Assembly: GCA_026387935.1 (NCBI GenBank)
Contig: JAPLKU010000014.1
Location: 1 to 64,000, forward strand
From: Gemmatimonadota bacterium
GTDB taxonomy: Bacteria; Gemmatimonadota; Gemmatimonadetes; Gemmatimonadales; Gemmatimonadaceae
Length of the DNA stretch: 64,000 bases
Direction: 5' to 3'
This document shows positions 8,527 through 17,871 of this stretch, piece after piece. The notes beneath the pieces are model-generated. The model had not been told where the DNA came from and ran no database searches. It saw only the letters and a list, made by a program, of their open reading frames with translations. Numbering within the stretch: the first letter of the stretch is position 1; each line of letters begins with the position of its first letter. The position numbers and the translations under genes were made by a program.

Positions 8527-9966
8527 ATGGTCCGCGTCCGCTTTGCCCCATCCCCCACCGGCTATCTCCACGTGGGTGGCGCGCGCACCGCGCTCTTCAA
8601 CTGGCTCTACGCCCGCAAGCTCGGCGGCCAGTTTCTGCTCCGTATCGAAGACACGGACAAGGCGCGCAGCACCGACGAGTCCACGCGCGCCATTTACCAT
8701 GGCCTGACTTGGCTCGGACTCACCTGGGAAGAAGACGTCGTCCACCAGGGAGCCAACGTCGCCCGGCACCAGCGCGACGCACACGCCCTGCTCGAGTCCG
8801 GCGCGGCGTATCGCTGCTTCTGTACGTCGGCCGAGCTCGACGCCCGCCGTGCCGATGCGGAATCGCGAAAGGAATCGTTTCGCTACGACCGGCGCTGCGA
8901 TCTGCTCGACGCGGCCGAGGTTGAACAGCGCGCAGCCGCAGGAGCTCCGCATACGATTCGCTTCCGCGTGCCTGACGGTCACACGGCCTGGACCGATATG
9001 GTGCATGGCGAAATCAGCTTTCCCAACAAGGACATTGACGACCTCGTCATTCTCCGCTCAGACGGGACGCCGATCTACAACCTCGCGGTGGTCTCCGACG
9101 ATATCGACATGCGCATCACGCATGTGCTGCGCGGCGAGGACCACATTTCCAACACGCCAAAGCAGATTCTGCTCTACCGCGCCCTCGGCGCGGCACTCCC
9201 GGTGTTCGCGCACTTTCCCAATGTGCTCGGCACCGACGGCAAGAAACTCTCGAAGCGCCACGGGGCGACGGCCGTGGGCGACTATGAAGGACTCGGCATC
9301 ATGCCCGAGGCGATGTGCAACTTCCTTGCCCTGCTTGGCTGGAGCCCGGGCGGCGACCGCGAGGTGATGACGCAGGCCGAGATGATTTCGCTCTTCAGCG
9401 AGGAGGGACTGCTCGCGAAGGCATCGGTGTTCGACATGAAGAAGCTGGAGTGGATGAATGCCCAGCATCTCATGCACATGCCGATGGAGGTGCTGACGCC
9501 GCGCGTGGTTGACGCCATCGTGGCCACGGGCGTCGCGACCGCCGTGGAACTCTCGGCCAACGAGGCGTGGGTATGCACGTTGATCGAGTTGCTCCGCGTC
9601 CGCGCGCGAACCATTGACGACCTCGCGAAGCAGTCCGCACCGTATTTCGGTGCGACGGTCACGTTCGACGCCGATGCCGTGGCCAAGCAATGGAAGGACG
9701 CCTCGCTCACGCGGAAACTCCTCGGCGGCGCGCGCGCGGCGCTCGAGGCACTTCCCACCTGGGACGCTGCCGCAATGGAACTCGCACTCCGCGGCCTGGC
9801 CGAAGCCGAAGGGCTTGGCGCCGGCAAGGTGATGCAGCCACTCCGTGTCGTACTCCTTGGCGTCGCAGCGAGCCCGGGCATGTTTGATGTGCTCCTGCTC
9901 CTCGGACGCGACCGGTCGCTGGCGCGGATCGACGCGGCGCTCACGCACCCGCATCTCGCCGCATAG
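8527..9966 (+). CDS. gltX: Glutamate--tRNA ligase
   Basis: VRFAPSPTGYLHVGGARTALFNWLYAR and KLSKRHGA signatures. Confidence 0.97.
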   Translation: MVRVRFAPSPTGYLHVGGARTALFNWLYARKLGGQFLLRIEDTDKARSTDESTRAIYHGLTWLGLTWEEDVVHQGANVARHQRDAHALLESGAAYRCFCTSAELDARRADAESRKESFRYDRRCDLLDAAEVEQRAAAGAPHTIRFRVPDGHTAWTDMVHGEISFPNKDIDDLVILRSDGTPIYNLAVVSDDIDMRITHVLRGEDHISNTPKQILLYRALGAALPVFAHFPNVLGTDGKKLSKRHGATAVGDYEGLGIMPEAMCNFLALLGWSPGGDREVMTQAEMISLFSEEGLLAKASVFDMKKLEWMNAQHLMHMPMEVLTPRVVDAIVATGVATAVELSANEAWVCTLIELLRVRARTIDDLAKQSAPYFGATVTFDADAVAKQWKDASLTRKLLGGARAALEALPTWDAAAMELALRGLAEAEGLGAGKVMQPLRVVLLGVAASPGMFDVLLLLGRDRSLARIDAALTHPHLAA

Positions 9967-9983
9967 CGCGGAAGAGCACTCCC

Positions 9984-10613
9984 ATGACTGCGCCGCGCGA
10001 ACCGCTCACCAGAATCGAGGAGGAGATGTACCAGTTCCTCCTCGACTTTCTCGCGGAACACACCTATCAGCCAAGTGTGCGCGAAATCGGAAAGGCGCTG
10101 AAGATCCCAAGCACAAAATCAGTCGCCGACATGCTCGACTCGCTCGAGACAAAAGGCTACGTCCGCAAGCAGCATGGCCGGTCACGCGGCGTGTCGCTCG
10201 TCGGCTTCGCCTGGACCATGGGCACGATGCCGGTGCCCCTACTCGGGCTGAATCCGTCCACCGGCGTCCTCGACGTGGATGACCATGTGACGCTCGACCG
10301 GCGCCTCGTCGTCGCCCCCGATGCCTTCCTGGTGCGCGCGCTGCCGCATGGCGCGCCCGAACATGGTATTCTCGAGAATGACCTCGTGTTGGTGCACCCG
10401 TCGGCCCGTGCACATGACGGCGACCTGATCGTGGCGCGGGTGGGCGCCGCCCTGCTTGTACGCGCCATGACGCGGCGCGGCGCGACGCTGGTGCTCGACG
10501 CAAGCGGCGCCGGCGACGAAGTGGAGCTCAACTCGACCGACGATTTTGTGGTGCTTGGCGTGGTCGCGGGCGTCATTCGCCCGCCCCGCGGACCGGCTAC
10601 GGAACGATCTTAG
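9984..10613 (+). CDS. LexA-like protein with degenerate peptidase domain
   Basis: LexA-type wHTH (SVREIGKALKIPSTKSVADMLDSLETKGYVRK) and S24-like C-terminus lacking the GDSM Ser and the catalytic Lys. Confidence 0.8.
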   Translation: MTAPREPLTRIEEEMYQFLLDFLAEHTYQPSVREIGKALKIPSTKSVADMLDSLETKGYVRKQHGRSRGVSLVGFAWTMGTMPVPLLGLNPSTGVLDVDDHVTLDRRLVVAPDAFLVRALPHGAPEHGILENDLVLVHPSARAHDGDLIVARVGAALLVRAMTRRGATLVLDASGAGDEVELNSTDDFVVLGVVAGVIRPPRGPATERS

Positions 10614-11469
10614 CCGGCGGCGTTTCCGCCTTCTTGGCGTCGTCGCGTTCCTTCTGCTTCCGCTCGCGAAGCGACTTCACCGCCTTCTGAAAATCGTCGT
10701 CCCGCGCGGCTCGCGCGGCCTGCTCAAGAATTTCACCGCGCATCTGCTGCAGCCGACGATCGTGATCAATCGTCGTCGGATTCCCCTGAATGTTCAGCGG
10801 CAGCAGCGCGAGCAGCGCGGTCGGAATTGAGACCGGACCCAGGCGGATGAACTTCCGGTCAATCCCGTACTTCTGGCCGCCGATCGTCTTGGTCCAATCG
10901 CCCGGATCGCGCCCGCCGTTGGCGCGGCGCATCGAATCAATGAGCGCGGTATAGATCGGCAACATGGCGCTATCCAGGCGCGCCGGCGCCGAAAGCGGCG
11001 CCGTAACGACCGGCGCCGACGGAGCCCAGATCCGCGGATCGGAATAGGACGGGCGCACCCCACGCGTATCTCCTCCGCCGCCCACCAGCGGCCCGCTGCC
11101 TAAATCGCCGGCGGTGCGCGGCGGCCGGTTGGGAATCGGCGGCAACGCCGAAGGAATCTGTATGGGCGCGACAGGTGCCGGCGCCGACGGCGTCGGTGAG
11201 AAGGCCCGATTGTCACCGCCACGGCGCGGAGCTTCTTTCGGTGGCTCGCCACGCGGCAGCTGCAGGAAGCCGATGCGTTCCACGGGAGGCGTGGGCGCCG
11301 AACGCATCATGGAATCGATCCAATCAGCCGGACCGATCGTGAGTTGGACGAGCACGAGCACCGCAACGACGTGCACCATGACCGACGCGACGATCGAACC
11401 CGGTCCGCGAACCGCCGGATCTCGGCGTTCGCCCGGCGTGGAAATCGCGCGACGGCGCTGCTCGCTCAC
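10597..11469 (-). CDS. Pro-rich single-TM protein of unknown function (TonB-like layout)
   Basis: One N-terminal TM segment (VASVMVHVVAVLVLVQLTIG), Pro-rich linker, charged C-terminus. Confidence 0.6.
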   Translation of the reverse strand: MSEQRRRAISTPGERRDPAVRGPGSIVASVMVHVVAVLVLVQLTIGPADWIDSMMRSAPTPPVERIGFLQLPRGEPPKEAPRRGGDNRAFSPTPSAPAPVAPIQIPSALPPIPNRPPRTAGDLGSGPLVGGGGDTRGVRPSYSDPRIWAPSAPVVTAPLSAPARLDSAMLPIYTALIDSMRRANGGRDPGDWTKTIGGQKYGIDRKFIRLGPVSIPTALLALLPLNIQGNPTTIDHDRRLQQMRGEILEQAARAARDDDFQKAVKSLRERKQKERDDAKKAETPPAKIVP

Positions 11470-11482
11470 GCGGTCGCTCTCG

Positions 11483-12100
11483 CTACCGGCCGGCCGCGAC
11501 CGGGCTGCTCACCTTCGACAACCCCACCAACTCGACTTCAACCGTATCGCCCGGCTTCAACTCGGCAACACCTGCCGGCGTGCCGGTGAGAATCAGATCG
11601 CCCGGCTCGAGCGTGATGTATTTGGTGATGTAGACAATCAGCGTTGGAATGGAGAAGGCCATGTCGCCGCCCGTGGCACGCTGCTTCTCCACGCCGTTGT
11701 GCCGCGTCACCACCGTGACCGTGCTGAGGTCGGCGGGTGCCGGCGCTTCGTCGCCGAGCGGCAGGAAGGTGTCGCACCCCTTGGCGCGCGCCCACTGCCC
11801 GTCGTTCTTCTGCCACTCCCGAGCCGACACATCGTTAGCAGCAACGAGACCGCGAATGGCCTTTCGCGCAGTCGCCTCGTCGGCGTGCTTGATTGTCGTG
11901 CCGATCACCACGCCGATTTCACCTTCGAAATCGATGCGGCCGGCGCCAGGCGGCAGTTCAATCGCCACGCCGGCATCAATCACGCAGGACGGCGGCTTGA
12001 GGAACAGCAGCGGTTCCTTGGGCACGTCGCCCCCCATTTCCTTGGCGTGGTCGAGGTAGTTGCGGCCCACGCAGATAATTTTTCCTGGACGTTTCATCAC
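11483..12100 (-). CDS. Fumarylacetoacetate hydrolase (FAH) family protein
   Basis: KIICVGRNYLDHAKEMG, DFEGEIGVVIG and GDLILTGTPAGV motifs. Confidence 0.92.
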   Translation of the reverse strand: MMKRPGKIICVGRNYLDHAKEMGGDVPKEPLLFLKPPSCVIDAGVAIELPPGAGRIDFEGEIGVVIGTTIKHADEATARKAIRGLVAANDVSAREWQKNDGQWARAKGCDTFLPLGDEAPAPADLSTVTVVTRHNGVEKQRATGGDMAFSIPTLIVYITKYITLEPGDLILTGTPAGVAELKPGDTVEVELVGLSKVSSPVAAGR

Positions 12101-12106
12101 TAGAAT

Positions 12107-14773
12107 CTACCCGTGAGTTGAGGTTTCGGTCGCACGATAAAACTTCTCTAATTCAGGCCGCAGTTTGGCCCACGGCCCGTCAATGCGGCGAGCCGGAGGG
12201 AGCCCTGCCAAGAGCGCCGCTCCATATCCCTTACGCACAACCCGGGGGTCACAGATGACGACGGCGCCGCGATCCTCAGTTGAACGGATCAGGCGGCCGA
12301 ACCCCTGTTTGAGCCGGAGTGCGGCGTGGGGCACCATGTAGGTCGCGAAGGCGTCGCCACCGGCGGCCTCGATGGCCTCGCAATGGGCGGCCGTGATGGG
12401 CTCGGACGGCACACGGAACGGAATGCGGGCGAGCAGCAGGCCCCGCAGTGCGCGGCCCGGCACATCCACGCCTTCCCAAAACGAGGCCGTCCCGACCAGC
12501 ACCGCGTCACCATGCGCGCGGAACCGGCGCAGGATGGCATCGCGCGAATCCTCTCCATGCACGAGCAACGGCCAGTCCTTCTCGATTCCCGCAGCGCGGA
12601 GGAGCCGGGCCGCCTCCTTCACGTCGCGGTGACTCGTGAACAGGAGGAACACCCCGCCGCCGGCCGCGCGAATGAGATCGGCCGCGACGCCGGCGACCGC
12701 CTCGACGTGACTTCCCTCACCGGACGAGGGAATGGGCAGGTCCGTGGGAATCGCCAGCACCGCCTGCGTCGCGTAGTCGAAGGGCGAGCCGAGGACTGCC
12801 GTCGTCGGCTCAACATCGTCCTCGTCGAGCCCAAGCCGCCCAGCAATAAACCCGAAGCCGTCGCCGACCGCGAGCGTCGCGCTGGTCACGATGCAGGTTT
12901 CCACTCGGCGGAAGAGATCGTCACGCAGAATCGGCGCGAGGTTCAGTGGCACGCTCGCCACGCCCACATGTCGCGGGCGCTCGCGCCCACCACCGTCTGT
13001 ATCATCGCCAGCGCCGCTGCCGCCGCGCGCTTCGATCCACCGCACCCGCTCGTCAGAATCCGGGCCGGGACGCAGCGCCCCGCGCAGCGCATCACCGGCA
13101 TTCTCGAGTCGCCGCACGGCGCCGCGCAGCTCGCCCAGCACCGTCGCGAGTTCTTCCGCCTTCCGCTCGTCGGTCTCGATACGGTCGCGAACAAGGATCA
13201 GTCCGTCGGACAGCGCGTCGAGCTCCCGCAGCATGTCGTCCAACGCGCGGGTGAGCCCGCCGCGCCAGATCTCGTCGTCGTCAAACTTCCAGGTGAGCCG
13301 CACCTGCGTGTCCGAGCGGCGCGTCATCCACTCGTCAAGCACATCGAAAAGCCGTTCCGTGGTCTGCCGCGCCGCTGCCGTGGCGCCATAGAGTCGCACA
13401 CGCACGAGGTCGAGGCTGGCAGTGGAGAGCAGGTCGTTCGACTGCGCGAGCCGTTGCTCGAGAGTCGGGAGCAATCCCCTCCCCTTTCGCTCGAGCCGGG
13501 ACAGCAACCGCAGGATGCCGCGGCGCGACGCCGTCGAGGCCAAGTGGGCCGACGCCGCATCCTCGAGGTGGTGCCCTTCATCAATGATCAACCGTGCATA
13601 CGACGGCAGCACCGCCGATTCGCTCCAGTTCTGCGATGCGCGCCGTACCGCGAGATCGGCCATCAGCAGGTGGTGGTTCACGACCACGACATCGGCCTCA
13701 GCCGCCGCGCGCCGCGCGGTGAACACGAAGCAGCGATTGAAGTGCGGACAGCGCAGCCGGGTACACAAATCCCCCTCGGCCGCGACTTCATCCCACACGT
13801 CTGGCCGCGGAGCCGACGGCAAGTCGGCGAGCGAGCCGTCCTTGGTGCGCGCGGCCCAGCCATCAATCATTTCCAGATCGGCGCGCGCACCATCGTCGAA
13901 GAGCGACGTGGACGAGGCGCGCGCGTGATCGAGGCGCTGGAGGCAAACGTAGTTGCGCCATCCCTTGAGCAACGCAAATCGCACCGGCTGGTCGGTGAGC
14001 GCCTCTTCGAGAAACGGCAGATCCTTACCGACGAGCTGTTCCTGCAGCGTAATCGTGTTCGTGCTGACAATCGTGCGCTCGCCATTTGCCGCGGCCCAGC
14101 GCAGCGCCGGAATCAGATAGCCGAGCGACTTGCCGACGCCCGTGCCGGCTTCGAGGAGCCCGATGCCGCCCTTCGAATACAGTTCCGCGATGCGCGAGGC
14201 CATCTCGCGCTGACTGGGACGGTCTTCGTAGCGGCCAAGGCTCTTGGCGATCGGGCCATCCGGACCCAGCAGTGCGGCGGTATCGTCCGCGTCGAGCGGC
14301 TTCACGTCCACCGCGCGCGGAACTTCGACGACCACGTACACCCGCTCAGCCGCGTTATCCACGATACCGAACCCGATGCCGTCGTCATGCATCCGCGCGG
14401 CGATATCGAGGTCAGGCCCCGACGGCTCGAGATTGCCCGACGGATGGTTGTGCACGAGCATCTCGCCGCGACGCGCAAAACCCGGAAGCGCAAGGACGCT
14501 GTTCGAGTCGCCACGCGCGACGGCACGCGCGCTCACGATCAGTTCATTCGCGTCCACCTGGCAGGCAAAGCACACTTCGCGCCCACCGGCGAGGGCGATT
14601 GCCGTCTTAATCGCGCGCGCCGCATTCGGCGCAAGTCGCGGCCCCGCGATGGGCGCACCCGCAATGGGCGCACCCGCACGCCCCGCCCCTGCGCCGGATT
14701 TGGCGACGACCGCTGCGCTGGAGTGTGCGACTGGAGGTTTGCCGCCGCGCCCGCTGGGCGCGCCGCTGGTCAC
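12107..14773 (-). CDS. DinG/XPD-like helicase with N-terminal JAMM (RadC/JAB-like) domain
   Basis: HNHPSGNLEPSGPD matches HxHx7Sx2D; Walker A EAGTGVGKS; DEGHHLEDAA; four Cys consistent with an Fe-S cluster (YVCLQ, LCTRLRCPHFNRCF); QGFGRLIRS. Confidence 0.88.
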   Translation of the reverse strand: MTSGAPSGRGGKPPVAHSSAAVVAKSGAGAGRAGAPIAGAPIAGPRLAPNAARAIKTAIALAGGREVCFACQVDANELIVSARAVARGDSNSVLALPGFARRGEMLVHNHPSGNLEPSGPDLDIAARMHDDGIGFGIVDNAAERVYVVVEVPRAVDVKPLDADDTAALLGPDGPIAKSLGRYEDRPSQREMASRIAELYSKGGIGLLEAGTGVGKSLGYLIPALRWAAANGERTIVSTNTITLQEQLVGKDLPFLEEALTDQPVRFALLKGWRNYVCLQRLDHARASSTSLFDDGARADLEMIDGWAARTKDGSLADLPSAPRPDVWDEVAAEGDLCTRLRCPHFNRCFVFTARRAAAEADVVVVNHHLLMADLAVRRASQNWSESAVLPSYARLIIDEGHHLEDAASAHLASTASRRGILRLLSRLERKGRGLLPTLEQRLAQSNDLLSTASLDLVRVRLYGATAAARQTTERLFDVLDEWMTRRSDTQVRLTWKFDDDEIWRGGLTRALDDMLRELDALSDGLILVRDRIETDERKAEELATVLGELRGAVRRLENAGDALRGALRPGPDSDERVRWIEARGGSGAGDDTDGGGRERPRHVGVASVPLNLAPILRDDLFRRVETCIVTSATLAVGDGFGFIAGRLGLDEDDVEPTTAVLGSPFDYATQAVLAIPTDLPIPSSGEGSHVEAVAGVAADLIRAAGGGVFLLFTSHRDVKEAARLLRAAGIEKDWPLLVHGEDSRDAILRRFRAHGDAVLVGTASFWEGVDVPGRALRGLLLARIPFRVPSEPITAAHCEAIEAAGGDAFATYMVPHAALRLKQGFGRLIRSTEDRGAVVICDPRVVRKGYGAALLAGLPPARRIDGPWAKLRPELEKFYRATETSTHG

Positions 14774-16065
14774 GTCTTAAGCGGCTTCTTCTTTGCAGCC
14801 GGGAAGAGGACGTTATTGAGGATCAGCCGGTACCCGGGCGAGTTCGGACGCTGCGCCAGATCGGTGGGCGGCGCGCCGATATTGTGCTGCGGATCCTCAG
14901 GATCGTGGCCGCCAAGATAGGTCCACGAGCCTTTCCCGAAATCACCGTGGAGGTACTTCACCCAGGGAGTGCCCTCTTCGTTTGCCAGCACGGTGGCACC
15001 CGGTTTGAGTCTTGCCTTGGCGAACGAGGTGGTGACACCGTAGAAGTCGGGCACGACGTTGCGATGGTTCTGCACGAGCATCGTGTTGACCGGGTCGAAC
15101 TTGGCAGAGAAGTTGAACAGCGTGAAGGTGTTCAGGCTCTGACGACGCGACGCGACGTTCACCTGATGTCCGTCAATGTCACTCATGGCATTGACGCCGG
15201 GATTCATCTCGAGATGGGCCCCCTGAAACGCAAAGGTCTTGCTCCAATCCATCCTGGCGTCTGCATCGGGGTCCATGGGCGTACCGTCCGTAAATGCGGC
15301 GGCGATGTCCACGTTGGCGGCCGCGAGCGCCAGCTCGATGGTTTCGGTGGCGCCGCACATCGCAAAGATAAAGCCGCCCTTTTCCACGAAATTGCGCAGC
15401 CGGCCGGCCACCGCCTTCTTGAGTGCGGGGACATTGGCGTAGCCGTGCTTGGTCGCCGTCGCCATGTCGCGATCGCGCTGTTCGATAAACCAGGGCTGAT
15501 CGCGGAAGCCGAGATAGAGCTTGTTGAACTGCCCGGTAAAATCTTCGTGGAAGAGGTGAATCCAGTCGTACTTCGCGATATCCACGCCGAGGACGTCATC
15601 GTCCCAGATCTGCGTGTATTCGATGCCGGCGTACTTGAGGGCGAGCGTCACCGCGTCGTCCCACGGCGGCGACTTGGGCGGGGAGTAGATCGCGACGCGC
15701 GGCGCTTTTTCGAGCGGAATGGCGTCCATGTTGCTCTTGGCGATTTCCGCGCGGGCAACCGTGATAGCGGCATCGTCGATGATGATGACCGTCACGCCAT
15801 CGAGCTGCGCCTTGCGTCGCATCGCCGGGCTGTCCGGGAGCAGAAAACTTCCCCCGCGATAATTGATCCACCATTCCGCCCGGTCGCCATTCTTGAGCGC
15901 CTGGAAGGTGAGTCCGTACGCGCGCAGGTGATTCTGCTGCGTCTCGTCCATCGGAATCAGCAGGTGCTGCGCAGCCGCTTGCGAAGCGCCAGCAAGCGTG
16001 GCGGCAACGAGGGCAACGGCGAGGATCCGAATCGTGGTGGTCGCGAAGGTCATATGGGTGCGCAT
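14770..16065 (-). CDS. Conserved secreted protein, function unknown
   Basis: Signal peptide after MRTHMTFATTTIRILAVALVAATLAGASQAAAQ; no catalytic motif I can name; ATGA-type overlap with the upstream gene. Confidence 0.7.
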   Translation of the reverse strand: MRTHMTFATTTIRILAVALVAATLAGASQAAAQHLLIPMDETQQNHLRAYGLTFQALKNGDRAEWWINYRGGSFLLPDSPAMRRKAQLDGVTVIIIDDAAITVARAEIAKSNMDAIPLEKAPRVAIYSPPKSPPWDDAVTLALKYAGIEYTQIWDDDVLGVDIAKYDWIHLFHEDFTGQFNKLYLGFRDQPWFIEQRDRDMATATKHGYANVPALKKAVAGRLRNFVEKGGFIFAMCGATETIELALAAANVDIAAAFTDGTPMDPDADARMDWSKTFAFQGAHLEMNPGVNAMSDIDGHQVNVASRRQSLNTFTLFNFSAKFDPVNTMLVQNHRNVVPDFYGVTTSFAKARLKPGATVLANEEGTPWVKYLHGDFGKGSWTYLGGHDPEDPQHNIGAPPTDLAQRPNSPGYRLILNNVLFPAAKKKPLKT

Positions 16066-17846
16066 CAAACGACGCCGCTCCTGAGGAGTTCCAATTCGCG
16101 ACGGGCCTGCGGCACGAGCGCGCTGTTGGGGAAGGAAAGGATAAGGTGTTCGAGGCGCTCCGCGGCAGCCGGGGCATCGCCTTTTCGGCGCAAAGTACGC
16201 GCCCATTCCAAGTCTGATTCGGCCGCTTCGGGCGCGAGTGGGTAGCGGAGAACAATCCGCGACCAGAGCGCGATGGCCTGACCGTCGGCCTTCCGCTGGC
16301 TCCAGAGCCGCGCCGCGTAACCAAGCAGCAAGGGCGCGACGTCACCCAGCTCGTCGGCGGCGTGCTCAAAGCGCTGCGCCGCGCCGGCGGTGTCACCACG
16401 CGCCAGCGCCAGAAACGCCGCCCCCGCCACGCGACCGGAATCGGCCCGTGTGCGGCCAAGCATCGCCATGGCCGTGACGACATCGGGCGTGGCATCCGCC
16501 GGACGCCGAAGCCCGAGGCGGGCAAGCTTGAGGTCACCGTCGAAGAGGGCAATCCAGCCGGACACTTCTTCATCGTCGTCGCCGCTCGCGCCGGCCAGGG
16601 CCTTCCGCGCCTTGTCCACTTCGCCGGCGCGCACCCAGCCCCAGGCGATCTGCTTGGCGAACTGGCGCTGCGTGATGGCGTCGGCCAGCGACCCGTCACG
16701 CGTCACCAGCGATTGCGCATCTGCGGCGCGTCCGAGATTCGTCAGCGCGCGCACTTCGAGCGGAAGGATCTGCGTGCGAATCGCCGTCGCGTCGGCCTTG
16801 CCGCGCGCCGCCGTGAGAATCACCAGCGCGGCGGCCGGATCTCCGCCGGACACCGACGCCGACGCGGCGCGCAACAGGTTTCCAATCGCGGGCCGGGCGG
16901 TCTGCATTTTCATCAGGGCGTCGCGCGCGGGCAGCCAGGCCTGCGTTCGCTCGGCCTCGGACGCAAAATCGCTCCAGGTGTCGAAGGCCGAATCCGCAAT
17001 CGTGAGCGTCGCGAGTATCCGCCACCCTTCGCGAGGATTCCCCCACTGCAGTTCGAGTTGGCCGTGCACCTTTCGCGTACTGGCATCGGCGGGCGCCGTG
17101 ATTGTGCCCGCGAGCGCCATGCGCACGGAATCGCGTTCCGACGCCGGCGTATTCCCGAGCGAAAAAAGCGCGGACTGGTCCATATAGGCTTCCACCGCCA
17201 TCACACCGCGCCAGAGTGCCGCGCCGCGGCCCCACTTGCCGAACGCGATTTGCAGCTGCGCCATTTCAATGAGCAACCCCTGATTCGAACCCAGCGCCGC
17301 CACTCCGCGCTGCAGCACCGAGTCGGCGGCCGGCGTGCGCGTGTCGGCAATCAACTGGTTCGCGTACTCCTTGTACGGTGCCACGTCCTTTGGGGCGGCC
17401 ACGAGCCACGCCTCGAACGCCGCCTGCACGTCCTTGTCGCGCCCGAGCGCGCGCAGAATGCGCAGTTGCACGCCGCGCAGGATGCGATCGGAGGGACGCC
17501 GCGGCAGCAGCGTATCGAGCGCGACGACGACGGAGTCTTCCTGCCCGAGCTGCGAGAACACGCGCTCGAGTCCGAGCACGCCCTGCCCCGGATCTCCGCC
17601 GTCAATGACGCCGCGCCACGCAACGACCGCATCGCGCCAACGGCCTGCCTGCTCAAGCTCGACCGCCTTGGTGATGACGGTGGCCTGCGCCTGCGACTGC
17701 GCCACGCGGCTGAGTGCGCCAACCGAAACGGCGAGCGCAATTGCGAGCGCAACGGCGTGCGCAAATGCGTGCGCAGCAACACGCGCAACGACGGGCGTGA
17801 GGCGGTGGCTCGCTGCGACGACCTTCAAAAGGCTTCTGTCTACCAT
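16065..17846 (-). CDS. TPR-like repeat protein
   Basis: Helical Ala-rich repeats (LEQAGRWRDAVVAWRGV...); start codon lies in a heptamer array. Confidence 0.65.
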   Translation of the reverse strand: MVDRSLLKVVAASHRLTPVVARVAAHAFAHAVALAIALAVSVGALSRVAQSQAQATVITKAVELEQAGRWRDAVVAWRGVIDGGDPGQGVLGLERVFSQLGQEDSVVVALDTLLPRRPSDRILRGVQLRILRALGRDKDVQAAFEAWLVAAPKDVAPYKEYANQLIADTRTPAADSVLQRGVAALGSNQGLLIEMAQLQIAFGKWGRGAALWRGVMAVEAYMDQSALFSLGNTPASERDSVRMALAGTITAPADASTRKVHGQLELQWGNPREGWRILATLTIADSAFDTWSDFASEAERTQAWLPARDALMKMQTARPAIGNLLRAASASVSGGDPAAALVILTAARGKADATAIRTQILPLEVRALTNLGRAADAQSLVTRDGSLADAITQRQFAKQIAWGWVRAGEVDKARKALAGASGDDDEEVSGWIALFDGDLKLARLGLRRPADATPDVVTAMAMLGRTRADSGRVAGAAFLALARGDTAGAAQRFEHAADELGDVAPLLLGYAARLWSQRKADGQAIALWSRIVLRYPLAPEAAESDLEWARTLRRKGDAPAAAERLEHLILSFPNSALVPQARRELELLRSGVV

Positions 17847-17865
17847 CTCCCGTCTACCGCTTCCG
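17831..17865. repeat. Heptamer array B
   Basis: GGCTTCT GTCTACC ATCTCCC GTCTACC GCTTCCG; reverse complement CGGAAGC GGTAGAC GGGAGAT GGTAGAC AGAAGCC. Confidence 0.7.
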
Positions 17866-17871
17866 CGGTCG

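Noticed and set aside
12326-14920. 864-aa plus-strand ORF
   Set aside because: Antisense to the well-supported JAMM-DinG gene; Arg/His-rich composition typical of GC-rich shadow ORFs.
14770-16065. Asparagine synthetase B call for the secreted protein
   Set aside because: No glutamine amidotransferase or synthetase motifs are visible; left as unknown.
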